From Bryopsis sp. KO-2023 (lineage: Eukaryota; Chlorophyta; Ulvophyceae; Bryopsidales; Bryopsidaceae), in contig BSYQ01000003.1 in NCBI GenBank assembly GCA_030272585.1, positions 6,820,001 to 6,884,000 of the forward strand: DNA of 64,000 nucleotides. The letters are read 5' to 3'. Positions 24,301-36,317 of this stretch are shown piece by piece. The position numbers were made by a program, and so were the translations under genes. The notes beneath the pieces are model-generated. The model was not told the origin of the DNA and searched no databases. It saw nothing but the letters and a program-made list of their open reading frames with translations. The stretch's first letter is position 1. Every line of letters starts with the position of its first letter.

Positions 24301-24800
24301 AACTCCTGCAATTTTTTGAAAATCAAATAAAATCATTCACTAATAAATCTAAAAATCTTCCTGCACTTTCAACAAAGAAAAAAAAAAACAGACACACACA
24401 CATACACTCAAATCCACAACCCCACCCCCCTTGCTGTAAAATTTTCCAAGGCAATTTTTGGATAATTCACCCCCTTCAAATTAAAACTTTCTTTTTTTGC
24501 TCGCAGGGGGAGGGCAAAAAAGAATATAAAAGAGACAGAAAAGAAAAGCATTAAAATAGAAAGAATTCGATCTCTTTTTTTTTCCTCCCCCCCCCCCCTT
24601 TCTTCCCACACATACCTCCATATCCCCTCACACTTTTATTCATTCTCATTTTCTTTCTTTTTTTTCAATCAACCAGAGAGAGATTTAAAAAACACGCACA
24701 CTCCTCCCCCCGAAACAAAAAAAAAACGACATAAAAAACCCAGAAAAGAATGATAATAAAAAAGCGAGGGGCGAGAATATATATCTGAAAAGAAATAATC
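21300..24800 (-). other. Long base-skewed region: probable very long 3' tail of the AP2 gene
   Basis: About 3.5 kb that is G-poor on + (hence C-poor on the AP2 sense strand), with many A/T homopolymers and C runs (for example near 23294 and 24580). It has no recognisable exon. Composition mirrors 2889-7140 on the opposite strand, as expected if it is the 3' part of the - strand AP2 transcript. Confidence 0.4.
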
Positions 24801-27229
24801 CTAGACTGGGGTTTTTTGAGACGTCGGAGTTTCGCTGTCTTGCTCTTCCGACTTGATATTTGTGTTGGAGGTCGGTGACCCAGCCTCGATCGATAAAGCT
24901 TCTGGCCTCTTTGACCCAAACTCAAGAGACAGAAGATCCGACCCCTTGGATCCAAATTTTATCCAATGCTCGAAATTAGGACCAGAACGCATCGCAGCTT
25001 CAGCAGATGCATCTCTTAGTAGCACCGCCTGTGAAGGAAAAAACACCACACACAGGAATTCAAAAAAAATAAAAACAAAAAAGTAATGTAAAAAAATATA
25101 AAAAATATATGTGTATATATATATGTATGTAGATATATCATTATACCTCATCAGTCACATTAATGGAGCGAAAAAAACGACTGCAATTTCTGCTCGCATG
25201 TATTAATCAGTTCCCCTGAGAACATGCAGAAAAAGAAAAAGAAATACTATGATTTACGCCTTCACAATATCTCTTTTTTTTCTCTTTTTTTTTTTAAGAT
25301 CAAAAGCATCAAAAGTGCTTCAACAAGATCTACATCCCCCCCCCTCCTTTTCCCACCCCAAAAATACACGACAGCACCCACCTGTTGCATTTGATGGTAT
25401 TCTGCCAATTCCTCCCTGTAGTCCGACAAAGCAAAGTTGGTTGCGGCCGCAGTTCCCCTGAGTCTGACCAGGGCCCTGTCATACTGCCTGGCAGCTTCCT
25501 TTTCATCATCGTAGAGCCCCAAGTAAATGTGCTTGCTGCCTGGAATCCCAATTCTCGACTCCCATCTGCCGCTGGGATGATGAGTGACACCTCGATAAGA
25601 AGACGTCCCTCGAGAAAACCCTTGGCTCTGGCGGCGAACTGCCATGATCAACTCCTCCAAGGAAATACTATCCATGCACTTTAATAAATCAGCATACCTG
25701 CACAAAGCAAAAACAAAAAAAAACAAAAAATCACCATATTAGTAAAACACACCACCTCAGAAAATGAGCCGCCTAAAATTGATCAATCTGCATCAATTCT
25801 TTTCCCAAGTTTTTCGCCAATTCAAACTGATTTTGTCTTCCGGAGCTTCCTTTCCGGGTCGAATCACATGCACATATTTCCACCCACCCACCCACCCCAA
25901 AATTTCAAACCCCTCATACCTAGTGATCTCAAAGTTTGTTTTGACTCTTCGACCCTTGCATTTCAGAGCTGCCACATCATACGCCTCCGCAGCATGCTCC
26001 TCGATTTCATAGCCCCCCAAATAAACCTGGCGCCCAATATCCTTTATCCAGATGTGAGCCTCCCATCGGCCACTCCTCCTGTGTTTCGTCACCCCCCTGT
26101 ATTTCGACGATCTTCTTCGATTTACTATGCCCTCCCCTCTAGTTCCACTATTTCGTTGTTTGGATTGGCGCCTCCCAATGGCCACTGGAGTGGTTTGAAC
26201 AGTGGGGCTCTCCACAACCCTCGAAGTAACCACAGTATTACCGCTGGCGGTGCTGTCAGCCCCTGTGGCTGGAATCACTGTGAGGGTGGCTGGACTGGGT
26301 ACCATCCCAACTGGATTTCCTGACACGACCTGGTCGGTGGAGTTGTCTTGGCATTTCACCCCCATTCCAGCATGATCCAGACTGATCGGTTTCCCTCTTA
26401 AAGTCACTTCCGCCATTTCTGGCTGCATGATTCCTGAGGGGCCCATTAGCAGGTGGTCGTTGATAGGTGAAACATCAGCCGCTATGGGAAGGGTGGAAGG
26501 GATGATTTGCCGAGAAAGCATCGTGTACTGGGGGTTTCGAGCAGGGGCCCCCCATACAGAATTGGGGGGAATTTGACCCATCATTCCTTGTGCGAATGAT
26601 CCTTGCCCAGACGCATCTTGATATTGTGTTGGGTAGCCAGTGGAGGCCATCATGTAGTCCACAGGAGCTGCCCTTGGAAAGACATCTACATGCACATGCA
26701 TTATTTATCAGGAATTGATACATGACATGCCCAGCTTTGGTCTGCTATCGATGAAACTTGGGACACTCACAATCTTTGCTATCCATTGGCATTGCACATG
26801 TGCCATCGAACTCGGCATGTATTGGTTGGAACAACCCGGTGTCAAAACCCATGGGAAGTTCGTCTCCGCCTAACCAAGTGTCGAAAAAGAAAACACAGAT
26901 TAGTGAATATTCCCCCCTCTATTCAAAACTTCCCCACCCCCAAAGAGCCTACTGCTCCCATCCTCGCCTTTTTGCATGACCTGTCTCACTTGTACCATTT
27001 TGATCTTTCTGATCCTCTAGTTCATATCTCAAAATGTTTGCCAATAGAATTATGTTGGTTCAACAAATCAGATTCGATCAAAAAAGACAAGATCGATAGC
27101 GTTCCAATTCTATTTCTCACCGTTGATAAAATCGACTTCAGCAGCCCCTGCTGCGAATTCCTGCACAGCGCGTCCCACACTATCCCCACGAACAAAGGTA
27201 GGCCCAGGTCCTACTCCCCAGACGTCCAT
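24801..27229 (-). CDS. Transcription factor with two AP2/ERF-type DNA-binding domains
   Basis: Nuclear DNA-binding regulator of the AP2 class (two tandem domains). Five exons: 27229-27121, 26869-26771, 26685-25920, 25697-25382, 25028-24801; 505 aa, all phases agree. Domain 1 (about residues 262-325) reads [18 protein letters not shown]...[10 protein letters not shown]...[14 protein letters not shown]; domain 2 (about 356-415) reads [20 protein letters not shown]...[18 protein letters not shown]. The linker has the plant-type [14 protein letters not shown] basic NLS-like RRQSKQR and NRRRSS precede domain 1. The N-terminal 260 residues are low-complexity, probably an activation region. The frame is open upstream of the ATG to a probable acceptor at 27270, so a 5' UTR intron or extra N-terminal exon is likely. 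Target genes are unknown. Confidence 0.93.
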
Positions 27230-29453
27230 TCTGGTAGCTGCGTATTGCCGAACAAACAGCGGCCAAATCCCTGAAACCAAACAAATATTTCGATTCTGAG
27301 TCCAGTCGTTCATTATCTATTGAACAGCGTCCGGCTTCCACCACAGGCGTTCCCTTGTCCCCTCCTCTCCCATCCCCCCCTCCATTTTACTTTGCACTAT
27401 TTTATTTTACTTTACGAAGCGTATCTACGTCGTTTTCTGAAATGCATCAGCTTTGCGACAAACGAATCATGGACAGAAATTCTGCCGCCACGGGTTTTCT
27501 TTCACATGATACCTCCGAGTTCAAAGAAAAGGTACTCGAGAGAAAAACCACGTCGCCAACGTCCAACGAAAAATATCGTCCGAACTCTAAAGCGATTTTC
27601 TGTTGTCCGGGAGCGCCTTGCCACGACGTCGAAAGCTAATCCTGGGACCGTAGAAAAAGTGTGCTGACAACAAGCCCCTTTGCTCCTTTCTTTTAAAGTC
27701 TTGAGGGTGGAATAATGAGGAGCTACTGGGTGGTGGTCTGCCAAGAGTTTCGCGCGCTTTCATGTGTCACATCGGAAACTCGGGGCTAGCGCCAGCGCGA
27801 TCCCATAGTGGGTCGTCCTCGTGGCAAATTCCCATCATACCCAAGCGAAAAAGGTATAGCTTGAAGCATCACCCCCTTCCACGTCTCATAACTCTTTGTT
27901 GTTTTCATACCCAGGCTGGGAAAAAGAACTCTGCCCCCCTCCTAAACATCGTGGTCCCTCCATTTCGCCAAGACGCTCCCCCGAGCAACACGCGCCGCCA
28001 CACAAACGACATGTGTTCATTGATACCGAATCGGGAATCGCGTAACGCATCGAAAATGAGCAGACAGCCCGAATAGTTCCCCGAGTCTTTTCGGCCGGTG
28101 CTGCGAAGAGAAGCCAGCGAGCAACTTGGCGGCGCTCGTGGTTGACCAAGGACTACACTTTATTTGACTTCTGCGCCTATCTTCTACGGCGGATCCAACA
28201 AGACGGAAACACACGGGAATTTCCAAGGCAAGCCCCCAAACATCCGAGACTTGCATTGCGTTTGCCGCCCCCATGGTATCTTTCTCGACACTACAAAGTT
28301 CGCGCCCCCTCGACTTCCTGCCCACCCCATCCGCCTACCGTAGCGTTACTTCTCAATGAAGAAAATCCACCGGAGGTCTGCAGCTTTTTCCGCAGACGAT
28401 GATACTCGCGCAATTCTCCACGCCACGGCAAATTAGCCTCCGCGTTGGTCGCTTCCTTTGTCCAAGGTTGAAAGAAAGTTCCCTTGTGGATAATCAACGC
28501 CGAGTGAGATGTCCAAATTTGGCAAATATATTCCGGTGGGAGAAACGAGGCAGTGGAAAAACTTCTTGTGTTGATGTGTGTTTTATGCGTGTTGTAGTGT
28601 TACTATCATGTGCTAAATAAGAGAGGGCAGCTTCGGGTGCTGTGCCGCAAGTACTGAAGTTCTGTTAGATTTGATTCGACTGCATAGGACCCCCGAAAAG
28701 CGTACGGGGACACGTCATCAGGTTGAGATAGCCTCGGGAAAGTTTGTTGCCTCGATGCAATCGCACCAAAGTACAGTGCCCTTGCGGCACCATGTACTGT
28801 GTCCAGGGGGGGTGTCAGGAAAAGACTGAGGGACTGTCAGATATGAGAAACACGCTGCCCTCCAGGGGCTCCACTTTATTGATTCTTCGACTTAAGACGC
28901 TGCATTGATAAACATGCGCTTGTGGCGGGGGCATGGTGGAATATAGCGCCGACGCCGAGACTGGCTGATCAACGCGTTCTCTGGAATGTCTCACAGCATT
29001 TCCACCCTGCAATGACTGCTGACCCCTCGCTCCGAAGACACTTGAGCGGTAGCAGCCCGCTATCAAACAATAGCCACAGCCGCCTCCATCTAGTAGTTCC
29101 CAGAGCGAGACACCTTTCGACGACATGCTTGTTCTCATGAACAAGGTTATGAGGGTGGCTCAAAAGGAACTTTGGGGCAAATTCTTCCCGCGAAATGTCT
29201 AGTTGCACGGCCTGGCCGACTGTCTGAGTATGAGGGTCTGTGGGTCAGATCGAAAGCAAGCATCAGCGATTGCAATTCTAAAATGGAACCTCTCTGAAGC
29301 TCAACGCTTGGGTCCACTTCTACGGAGACTGATCACAACGAAGTTGGTCGATGAAAAGCAAGGGCCAAGAATTTAAGCGAACATCAGGAGAATGCAGGTG
29401 GAGTGCGACATGGTAGCATGCATTTCGCACACCAGGAAAAGGGATCAGAAATC
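27230..29453. other. AP2 upstream region, no gene recognised
   Basis: About 2.2 kb of balanced composition. A probable splice acceptor just before the AP2 start (exon from 27270) implies a 5' leader exon somewhere here. An imperfect hairpin (AGTACAGTGCC, CTTGC, GGCACCATGTACT) lies at about 28771-28800. Open frames near 28900-29200 on both strands overlap and look like chance. This should hold the AP2 promoter and the 3' end of the methyltransferase transcript. Confidence 0.35.
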
Positions 29454-31609
29454 CTACAAATCCACAGGGACAGATAGATTTGAAGGGTTCCTGTTGAGAA
29501 GCTCAGCCACATAGTCGCTCGCCTCTGTCTGCAACAAAAACGAAGCCATCCAGTAAGCAGTGGAAAAGTTTTGGAACATAATGTTTGATTCCTAGTTTGC
29601 AACTGTATTTCAAAATAATCTGGGGCACTCGACACTTTCGCTCAAATTTCAGGAATCAAATGTTGTAAATCATGTGCATTTTGTTTGTAAACTGTCGCAA
29701 TGGCATCTTGGGCGATCGTTTCAGTAACGAACTATGCTAATTAACGATTGGCCACCACCAAAGATCAATCAACTCCGGCACAGTAGAGATACATGCCATC
29801 AATATTTTCTCAGCATATCGAAGGCAAGGGAAATCAAACAGGAAATCAAACCCACAGTTTTCTCGCACACTAGAAGATGACCAAAACATGACAAAAAATG
29901 GAGAAAAAAGAAAGCGATTGACCTTGTTCCGTAGAAACATGACGGCTCTCAAGATTTGTTGCTCCTCGGCCGATAGGTCCCCATGCCATCCTAGTTTCTC
30001 AATTCTGCTTCGTCGGGCTTCGTACAGTGTCACAGCGGCTGCCACAGATATGTTGAAAGACTCCACAAATCCAACCATCGGAATTATGGCACATGCATCT
30101 GACAATTCCACGGTCGTATCAGAGATGCCTTCACCCTCATTACCCAAAACCACAGCTGTGGGCTTTGTCCAATCTACATCCTTTCCACAGAACATGCAAA
30201 AAGTTAACGGAGCTCCGCTGAACATCAAAAACAGGTTCTGTTCAGTTTATCCAACTTCAAATCAGTTCACTGCACCTCCTTACCCACCAGCAATGACCTC
30301 CAAGCAAGGGACCTTTTCAAAAAACAAAACGTTAACTGTTCTACTGATTCGTACCATCAACTCACATGCATGTCAATCGACGCCTTAGTCATGTGGGTGG
30401 CCACGATGTTGAATCCTCTATCTTTAAACTGAGTCAGACATTCCCTCGTGTCATCCCAGACACACACATCCAACCATTTGTCCGCCCCTGCACTCGACCT
30501 TTGTGATTTTTTGTATTTCTGATCACTAAACCACCACCACACAAACTTTTCAAAAAAATGAGGTAGTGGTTTCTCCAATAAAGGTAGGCAGATCTCAAGA
30601 AATCGCCCCAATCGAATAGCATCTTTTGTTCATGTCCATTCATCCATAGAAGATATTTATGTGCAACAGCCATAACTCTTTTGTTACCCAAAACTGACAC
30701 TCTATTTCAATGAGGAATCTTTCCACAGGCGATGCAGTGTTGCGAAAACTTGATTTGAGCACCAGCATGTTTTCCCCTGCACCCTTTCCACCTTTTATGG
30801 ATGCAATGCACTGCTCCGTAACCCATCGCTGTAGCAAGATCACGGCAAAATCAAATATAGAAGAAAAAAAAGCAACAATGTAACTGCAACAGGCCTTGCA
30901 ATTCTTTCTTAAATGCTATCATCACCTTGGAGGGGGTGGGGTCTATTATCAACTGAACGAAAAGTATAGGAATATAACTACCCACATTTTCCGTCTGTCA
31001 TAGGCACTCACCGTCAGCTGACCTCAACACAGCTGCAATATTGCCAGAATTGTGGATCCCTGCATAAACACACGTATACTTTTCAAGAAATGGAAAAGAA
31101 AATCATACCATGTACATCTTTAATAGATCTGCCCACAGCAGCTGGAGCAAAGACTTCATTTTTTGGGGGGAACTAGCCAAAACTTGCCTTCGATCACCGG
31201 GACAACACTGAAAGTTCTCTCTGCAGCGACCTAATCAACAATGAATCCGTTAATGATGGAAAGTGAGCTAGGACTGCTCATGGTAAACATGCATGACGAC
31301 ACTCTCGAAAGTCGTCAACATTATGCAAATATCCACACAAAGAAAATGCGAAAATGAACGCACGATCATTTCGGCGATCCATACCTTTGCGATGCTGGCC
31401 TGTCTCTCTGGAGATACGAAAGGATCCAGCATTTTCAAAACGGACGCGCTGTCCGTTTCTTTTTCTTTGAAAGTGAATTTGTCCTGATATGGGAAAATGG
31501 ACGGTGAGCGATGCAGCACGCAATTCCAGGCATTTTGGCCCTGAACTCGAACCGCCGACAGGCTGGTCACCCCGCGACAACAACCTCGAGGCAAAGCGAG
31601 CTTTTGCAT
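29454..31609 (-). CDS. SpoU/TrmH-family RNA 2'-O-ribose methyltransferase, with an apparent 1-bp frameshift
   Basis: SAM-dependent SPOUT methyltransferase, most like TrmH tRNA (guanosine-18-2'-O) enzymes. Seven exons: 31609-31385, 31230-31109, 31059-31012, 30828-30792, 30498-30366, 30180-29923, 29528-29454; about 298 aa. Motif 1 reads NSGNIAAVLRSADAMGYGAV, motif 2 VVLGNEGEGISD, motif 3 FNISVAAAVTLYEARR. The upstream LDPFVSPERQASIAKV matches the N-terminal TrmH helix. The first 42 residues look like an organelle transit peptide. Exon 2 is 122 nt where 121 keeps frame: a C6A6 run at about 31153-31164 seems one base too long. This may be a sequencing error or a recent lesion. The intron 31108-31060 is only 49 nt. 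The exon 4 donor (GTGGAA) was chosen by homology. Confidence 0.88.
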
Positions 31610-32122
31610 GCTGAAAATCACGCCAGGGGGCCAAATGAATGCTGTCAGCCTGTCGGCGGCGAGGTATTTGTCATGAATGATGATTCAGCCGCTCGCTTTT
31701 TGATTCTCTACACCAAAATCCTCCCCTTTGATCCCTAGACCAGAATCTCCGTGTCTCCAAGTCCGGAGAACAAGAACGTGTATCCTCTTGAAGCATTTAG
31801 GAAAAAAACACTGCCACAGAAATATCAGGGACCAGAGCAGATAAGACCAGTGGCCTGAAAGAGTTCAATCAAATGTTAGACACTCGTATTTTTTCAACAG
31901 AATGAGCGCCCCCCCAAAAAAAATGCATCAAGCCAAGCTCCACTATCACCAAAGAATGACAGGTTCATTCAAGTGAGCCGCCCTCAGTCATTTACAGAGC
32001 AACAAAATCATTTCCAATTACCACAAGGAATTCAAGGCAAGCACCCCAACCCAACTGCTTGCCGAAAAACGAGGCGGCGCTCGTTTCAACCACCACAGGG
32101 AAAGAGAACGAAAAAGGGGGCG
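31610..32122. promoter_or_regulatory. Divergent promoter region, methyltransferase / sulfotransferase
   Basis: The two genes lie head to head with 513 bp between start codons, so this stretch probably serves both. No specific motif was identified. Confidence 0.4.
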
Positions 32123-34019
32123 ATGTGTAATGCGGCTCTGCTTTCGTTGGCCATCTCCTTGGTGCCCCTATTTTCGTTTTTCAACAGCAAGGTGCAACAG
32201 ATCGGTCCCATCGAGCTATCCAATCCGCGAGTGCCTTGGCCGTTGTCCGTTTACAACGAGTACCGAGAAGCGTCGGAAATACCTTTGACGGAGGAGTCGG
32301 TGATTCACGCCGCCACCAATCGCACTGGGTTGAATTACTTCGGCGATGAATACCAGTTCCCTTTCAGAAACGGATTGCGAGTGCTGTTGTCGGATGCGAC
32401 CCAGGATTCGAAAAACATGAGTGCCTTCGGGAAAGCGTATCTCAGCGACATAGCCACGCAAGCCGTGGCCAGTCGCTTGCAGATGCACGATCTCTTAGCG
32501 AGGCACCCCGAAATCATGGATGAAGAAATCGATCGACCCGTGTGGATAATCGGGACGCCGAGGTCGGGCTCCACTCACTTGCACAGAACCCTGTCCCAGC
32601 ACAAAGCGTTCAGGGCACCGAAACATTTTGAGCTCCTGGAGCCCGTTTTGACGGACTCGGATCGCCAAGATGGCAAAGGAAAGGATGCCAGATGGACTCG
32701 GTGCAAAACGAGGACCGATTTGCTGAAGCATTTGAGGCCAAAACTTTCCATGATGCATTGGGATGATGTTGATGATGCTGTGGAGGAGCCATTGGCTATG
32801 ATGCCTATGTTCCGTTCTCCGAGTTTTGCAAATGCGATCCCTGTGAGGCAATATTTGGCATGGTACCTTTACCAAAGCAAGACGGAAGAGTTCCAATACT
32901 TGGAAATGGTGTTGAAGGTGAGGGCAATCAACAGCAATCGAATTTGGCCACCAACACATCAGAATTTTGATTTTGAAACACTTATCCGTGCCTTCCTACC
33001 CCCCCCTCCTCCCCATGAATCGATTTGGGTGCAGGGCACTCACAGTGGGTGGATGCTTCAACATCAGGTTCTTCAATGGCAAGATGTCCAGCAAGGGAAG
33101 CCTAGGCGTCGATGGATTCTCAGGGCCCAACCCCACACCCCTCATCTACCGTTCCTTTGGAGAGTGTTTCCTTCAGCCGAGCTGGTTCATTTGCATCGAG
33201 ATCCTGTCGCTGTCACTCCAGCGTATTTGACGCTGCTGGCTTATTCGCATGGAATCTTCTCCAAGCATATAGATTTACATGATATGGGGGAATGGTGGGT
33301 GAGTTTTTTCGACTCTTTCCTGCATAAGGCCGTTGGGGTGAGGGAGTTCAACCCGGATGAAAAGGTTCTGGATGTACAGTTTGCTGATTTGGTGGAGGAC
33401 GATTTAGAGGTGGTGAAACGAGTGCTGGAATTTGCTGAGGAAGAAGCCAACGATGCTGACTGGCAAAATATGAAGAACCACATCGCAAACAATGAAAGGT
33501 AAAACCTGGGAAGGAACTGAAATCTCAACCACACCTAATTCTTCCCCTCAAAAAAAATATCGGGATTCTATTCTTTCACTGTCAAGAAGTGGATTGATCT
33601 ACACAAGTCACTACAACACTCACACCTTTCCTGAAATCGTACTAACTTTTTTTGCTGGGGAATATCAAACGTTCAACAATTGGGGGGTGGGGGAAATTGG
33701 ATTATCATTTCTGCAGCTCAATTTCATTGTGCATATCTTTCTTTTCACACCAGAACACGGTTATTGTGCTCATTGAAAATGCTAGTTTCAGATCCCCCAT
33801 ATTTTTGTGTAGTTCCCATGTCTTCACAGCGTTTTTTTTGTTGTTTTTTTTGCGCTGATTAGATATCGTGATGGACATTTGGAATACGATCTCAGCACTT
33901 TCAATCTTCATGAAAGTGATCTGCGCCTCAAATTCGATTTTTATCGCGAGCATTTTCATGTTCCAAAAGAAGCTGTGAAGGAAACCTTGGTTTCAGACGG
34001 AGGCCATGATGAGTTATGA
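32123..34019 (+). CDS. Membrane-anchored sulfotransferase-like protein
   Basis: Likely PAPS-dependent sulfotransferase of the endomembrane system. Exons 32123-32917, 33035-33498, 33863-34019; 471 aa. The ATG at 32123 is followed by a hydrophobic signal anchor (MCNAALLSLAISLVPLFSFF), consistent with a type II Golgi protein. The P-loop-like 5'-phosphosulfate motif GTPRSGSTHLHRTL is at residues 144-157. The 3'-phosphate region has WRVFPSAELVHLHRDP. The C-terminal exon supplies the YRDGHLEYDLSTFNL...FYREHFHVP end seen in bacterial and algal sulfotransferase families. Intron 1 (32918-33034) is 117 nt, a multiple of three with no stop, so its retention would add 39 in-frame residues. The acceptor is unknown; extracellular polysaccharide is a reasonable guess. 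Confidence 0.8.
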
Positions 34020-34840
34020 CAGCAATTACATCCCCCATCCTTACATTTGTTTGTTGGGCTGAAGAATTTTGTTGAGGTTGGCTGGCGTTGGATAGGAAAG
34101 ATTCAAGAGGGGAAAGTTTCAAAATAGGGGGTCGAGCCTGTATTGCTGTGGAATGTCTGAAAAAGATTGTTCCAATTGACACAGGTGCTTAGTTTCATTT
34201 CATGTTGTTTTATTCAAGTTTTTCTTCTATCAACTGAGTGCTTGGATTGTTTGTGTTTTTCTTTCAAGAATGGAGGGGGGGGGGAGAGCTGTTATATGTT
34301 CTAGGAAAACAAAAGTGAAGTTAAGATTGGAAGGGGTTTCAATGGGATCTTGATATCTGCAGTAAATGACTTCATGGGGCTGAATTGCTAACCTTTGACA
34401 AGAAAACAATCGCGGAACAAAATGATGTGTGTTTGAATGGAGACAGGCGGTGTTTTGATGCGACATTGGACTGTCATGCACGTGAATAGAAGATATGCCA
34501 ATCAACACAAGAAATTGGCTGTTTTGTGATGCTTACCACACACGCTTCTCCTAGCTTGATCGTTCTAGATATTTCGCGGTTTCTGTGTGTACTCAGCCCA
34601 CAAGTGGGGCTCTAAGTGACGGCGGCTGAGAGCCTCAGCTGAACGCCAAGCAGGGAGGTGAATTTGAAGCAAAAGATGGAAACGAAAAGATTAAAAGGCG
34701 TTAGAGCTGGCGCAACACGCTCACGACACTTCCAAAAACCAACACCCGTTCTCTAACACTTTTCCTCGAGTCCACAAAAACTCCCACGTCCACTAACAAA
34801 AAATAAACACTTTCAAAAAAAAATCAAAACGCCTGAACGA
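34020..34840. other. Intergenic between convergent genes
   Basis: Holds the 3' ends of the sulfotransferase (+) and the next gene (-). T/G-rich on its left side. No other feature seen. Confidence 0.4.
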
Positions 34841-35731
34841 TCACTGACGTCCACACATGTATAACACAACGTCGTCTTCCATCTCTCTCAGCTGCTGGTC
34901 CCAATACTTCACCCCTGAGGACCCCAACAGTTTGTACAAAATCGAAGAACTCCAGAAAACGTCCAAATCGATATCCTCAGCATCAGACACAGTCAAGTCT
35001 TCGACGGAAGGCAAACACCAGCCAGGATCACATGGACCGCCAGAACCTCCCAAGCCTTCCGCATGCACTCGTCGCAGATCTCTATAGCTTAAAAACCTCA
35101 CAAACCTATCCGTTTGGACTCCTTCTTCGCCACTGCCCCCCCACCATATGACATTGAACTCCCGACCCTGCAGCATTTGCCAATCACCAACGAAATCGGT
35201 ATACACCTTGTTGAGCCGCCCTGGCGATGGGGACTCCAGCAACGCTTCATAGAGGATCGAATCGCATTCCTCAGAGCTGAGGCTCTTTCTCAATGGGCAG
35301 CGCCTGTGCCTCCTTTCAGCCCAGTTTCCAGCTCTTTTGCCCAGTGCGTGTCGAACTCTGATGTTTTGAAAGTCTATCGAATCCACCAAACCAGGCGCCT
35401 CGAACTTTCCCAAGAGAACGGCCGTGAGCCGTTGTTTGAGATGGTCTGGATGTAAGCCAGGTTGAAAACATGAAGTGTAGTCGACGCCAGCGAAGTCCCA
35501 CACAGAGTCCCCACGCAAAGGCAACCAAGCCTCCATTTTGAATTCTTTGAAAAGGGTTCAGCAACACCCCAGTTGAAGTGGAAATTTACGGATGCAGGAA
35601 GCGCTATGGGGCCCTTTAAAAAGGTTGGAGTGTCGTGGGAATTCCTGTTCGATTTCCCTTGAGGTTGGTGGAGGTAGCAGGTTGGTTTTTTCGTACCATG
35701 GAGACGCCTTGAAACGTCTTTTCCTGCTCAT
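34841..35731 (-). CDS. Unknown protein, two exons (281 aa) with a 45-nt intron
   Basis: Not recognised. Exon 2 (35544-34841) is a long open frame; its own ATG at 35536 would give 231 aa. An upstream exon, 35731-35590, starts with ATG (MSRKRRFKASPWYEK) and joins in frame through a 45-nt GT-AG intron (35589-35545), giving 281 aa. The protein is Trp-, Cys- and Asp/Glu-containing with a basic middle (HALGKRAGNWAERRHRR) and an acidic segment (DAEDIDLDVFW). There are no transmembrane segments or signal peptide. The length of the open frame argues that it is real. Convergent with the sulfotransferase. Confidence 0.6.
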
Positions 35732-36317
35732 GATAACGCTCACACCGAAATGGTCAGAAGTCTTTTGAGTGGGAAGGCAAAGTCCCCCGACTGGAGCAAG
35801 GTAGGTGCATTGTGGCCTTTGTTTTCCAGCAGGGCAAAATATGAACCAGCTTGGGATAGATTTGGTAGGGTGAAGTTACAATAGCACAGAGTTTTGCACA
35901 GAGTTTTGAACGTGAGTTAGCAGCTTCTCCGAGTGGTGCTGACAAAAAACAGTCCGAGCAAAATAAATCACAACAAATCCAACCAAACGAAAAACAGGGT
36001 TTGTACAATTAAAAAAAAACACACACAGGCAACTGAGATCAAAAGTGTCCCCATCAGTTGTCCGCAGCCTACCCTTTGCTAGCAGCCCTTTCAAGTCAAA
36101 ACGTCGCAGCCCTTTCCTTCGTATACATCCCCACAGTTCTAACCTTTCCCTGGTCCCCCCGAAATACCCCCTCACCACTAATTGCTGACACCCTCCCCGA
36201 ACAAAAATCGACACCTCCATTCCTGTACAGCATCCGTCCCAAACCCAACAGGGAAGTGATGCAGCACAGTGATGGAGATTGGCCCCATATACAGACACTG
36301 TTGGTTTTGTTGAGGTG
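35732..36317. other. Intergenic, no feature seen
   Basis: Between the start of the unknown 281-aa gene and the 3' end of the H+-PPase gene, both on -. It probably carries the former's promoter and the latter's 3' UTR. Confidence 0.35.

Noticed and set aside
28815-29208. Overlapping - strand frames between the AP2 and methyltransferase genes
   Set aside because: No recognisable motif, no consistent splice borders and equally long frames on the other strand.
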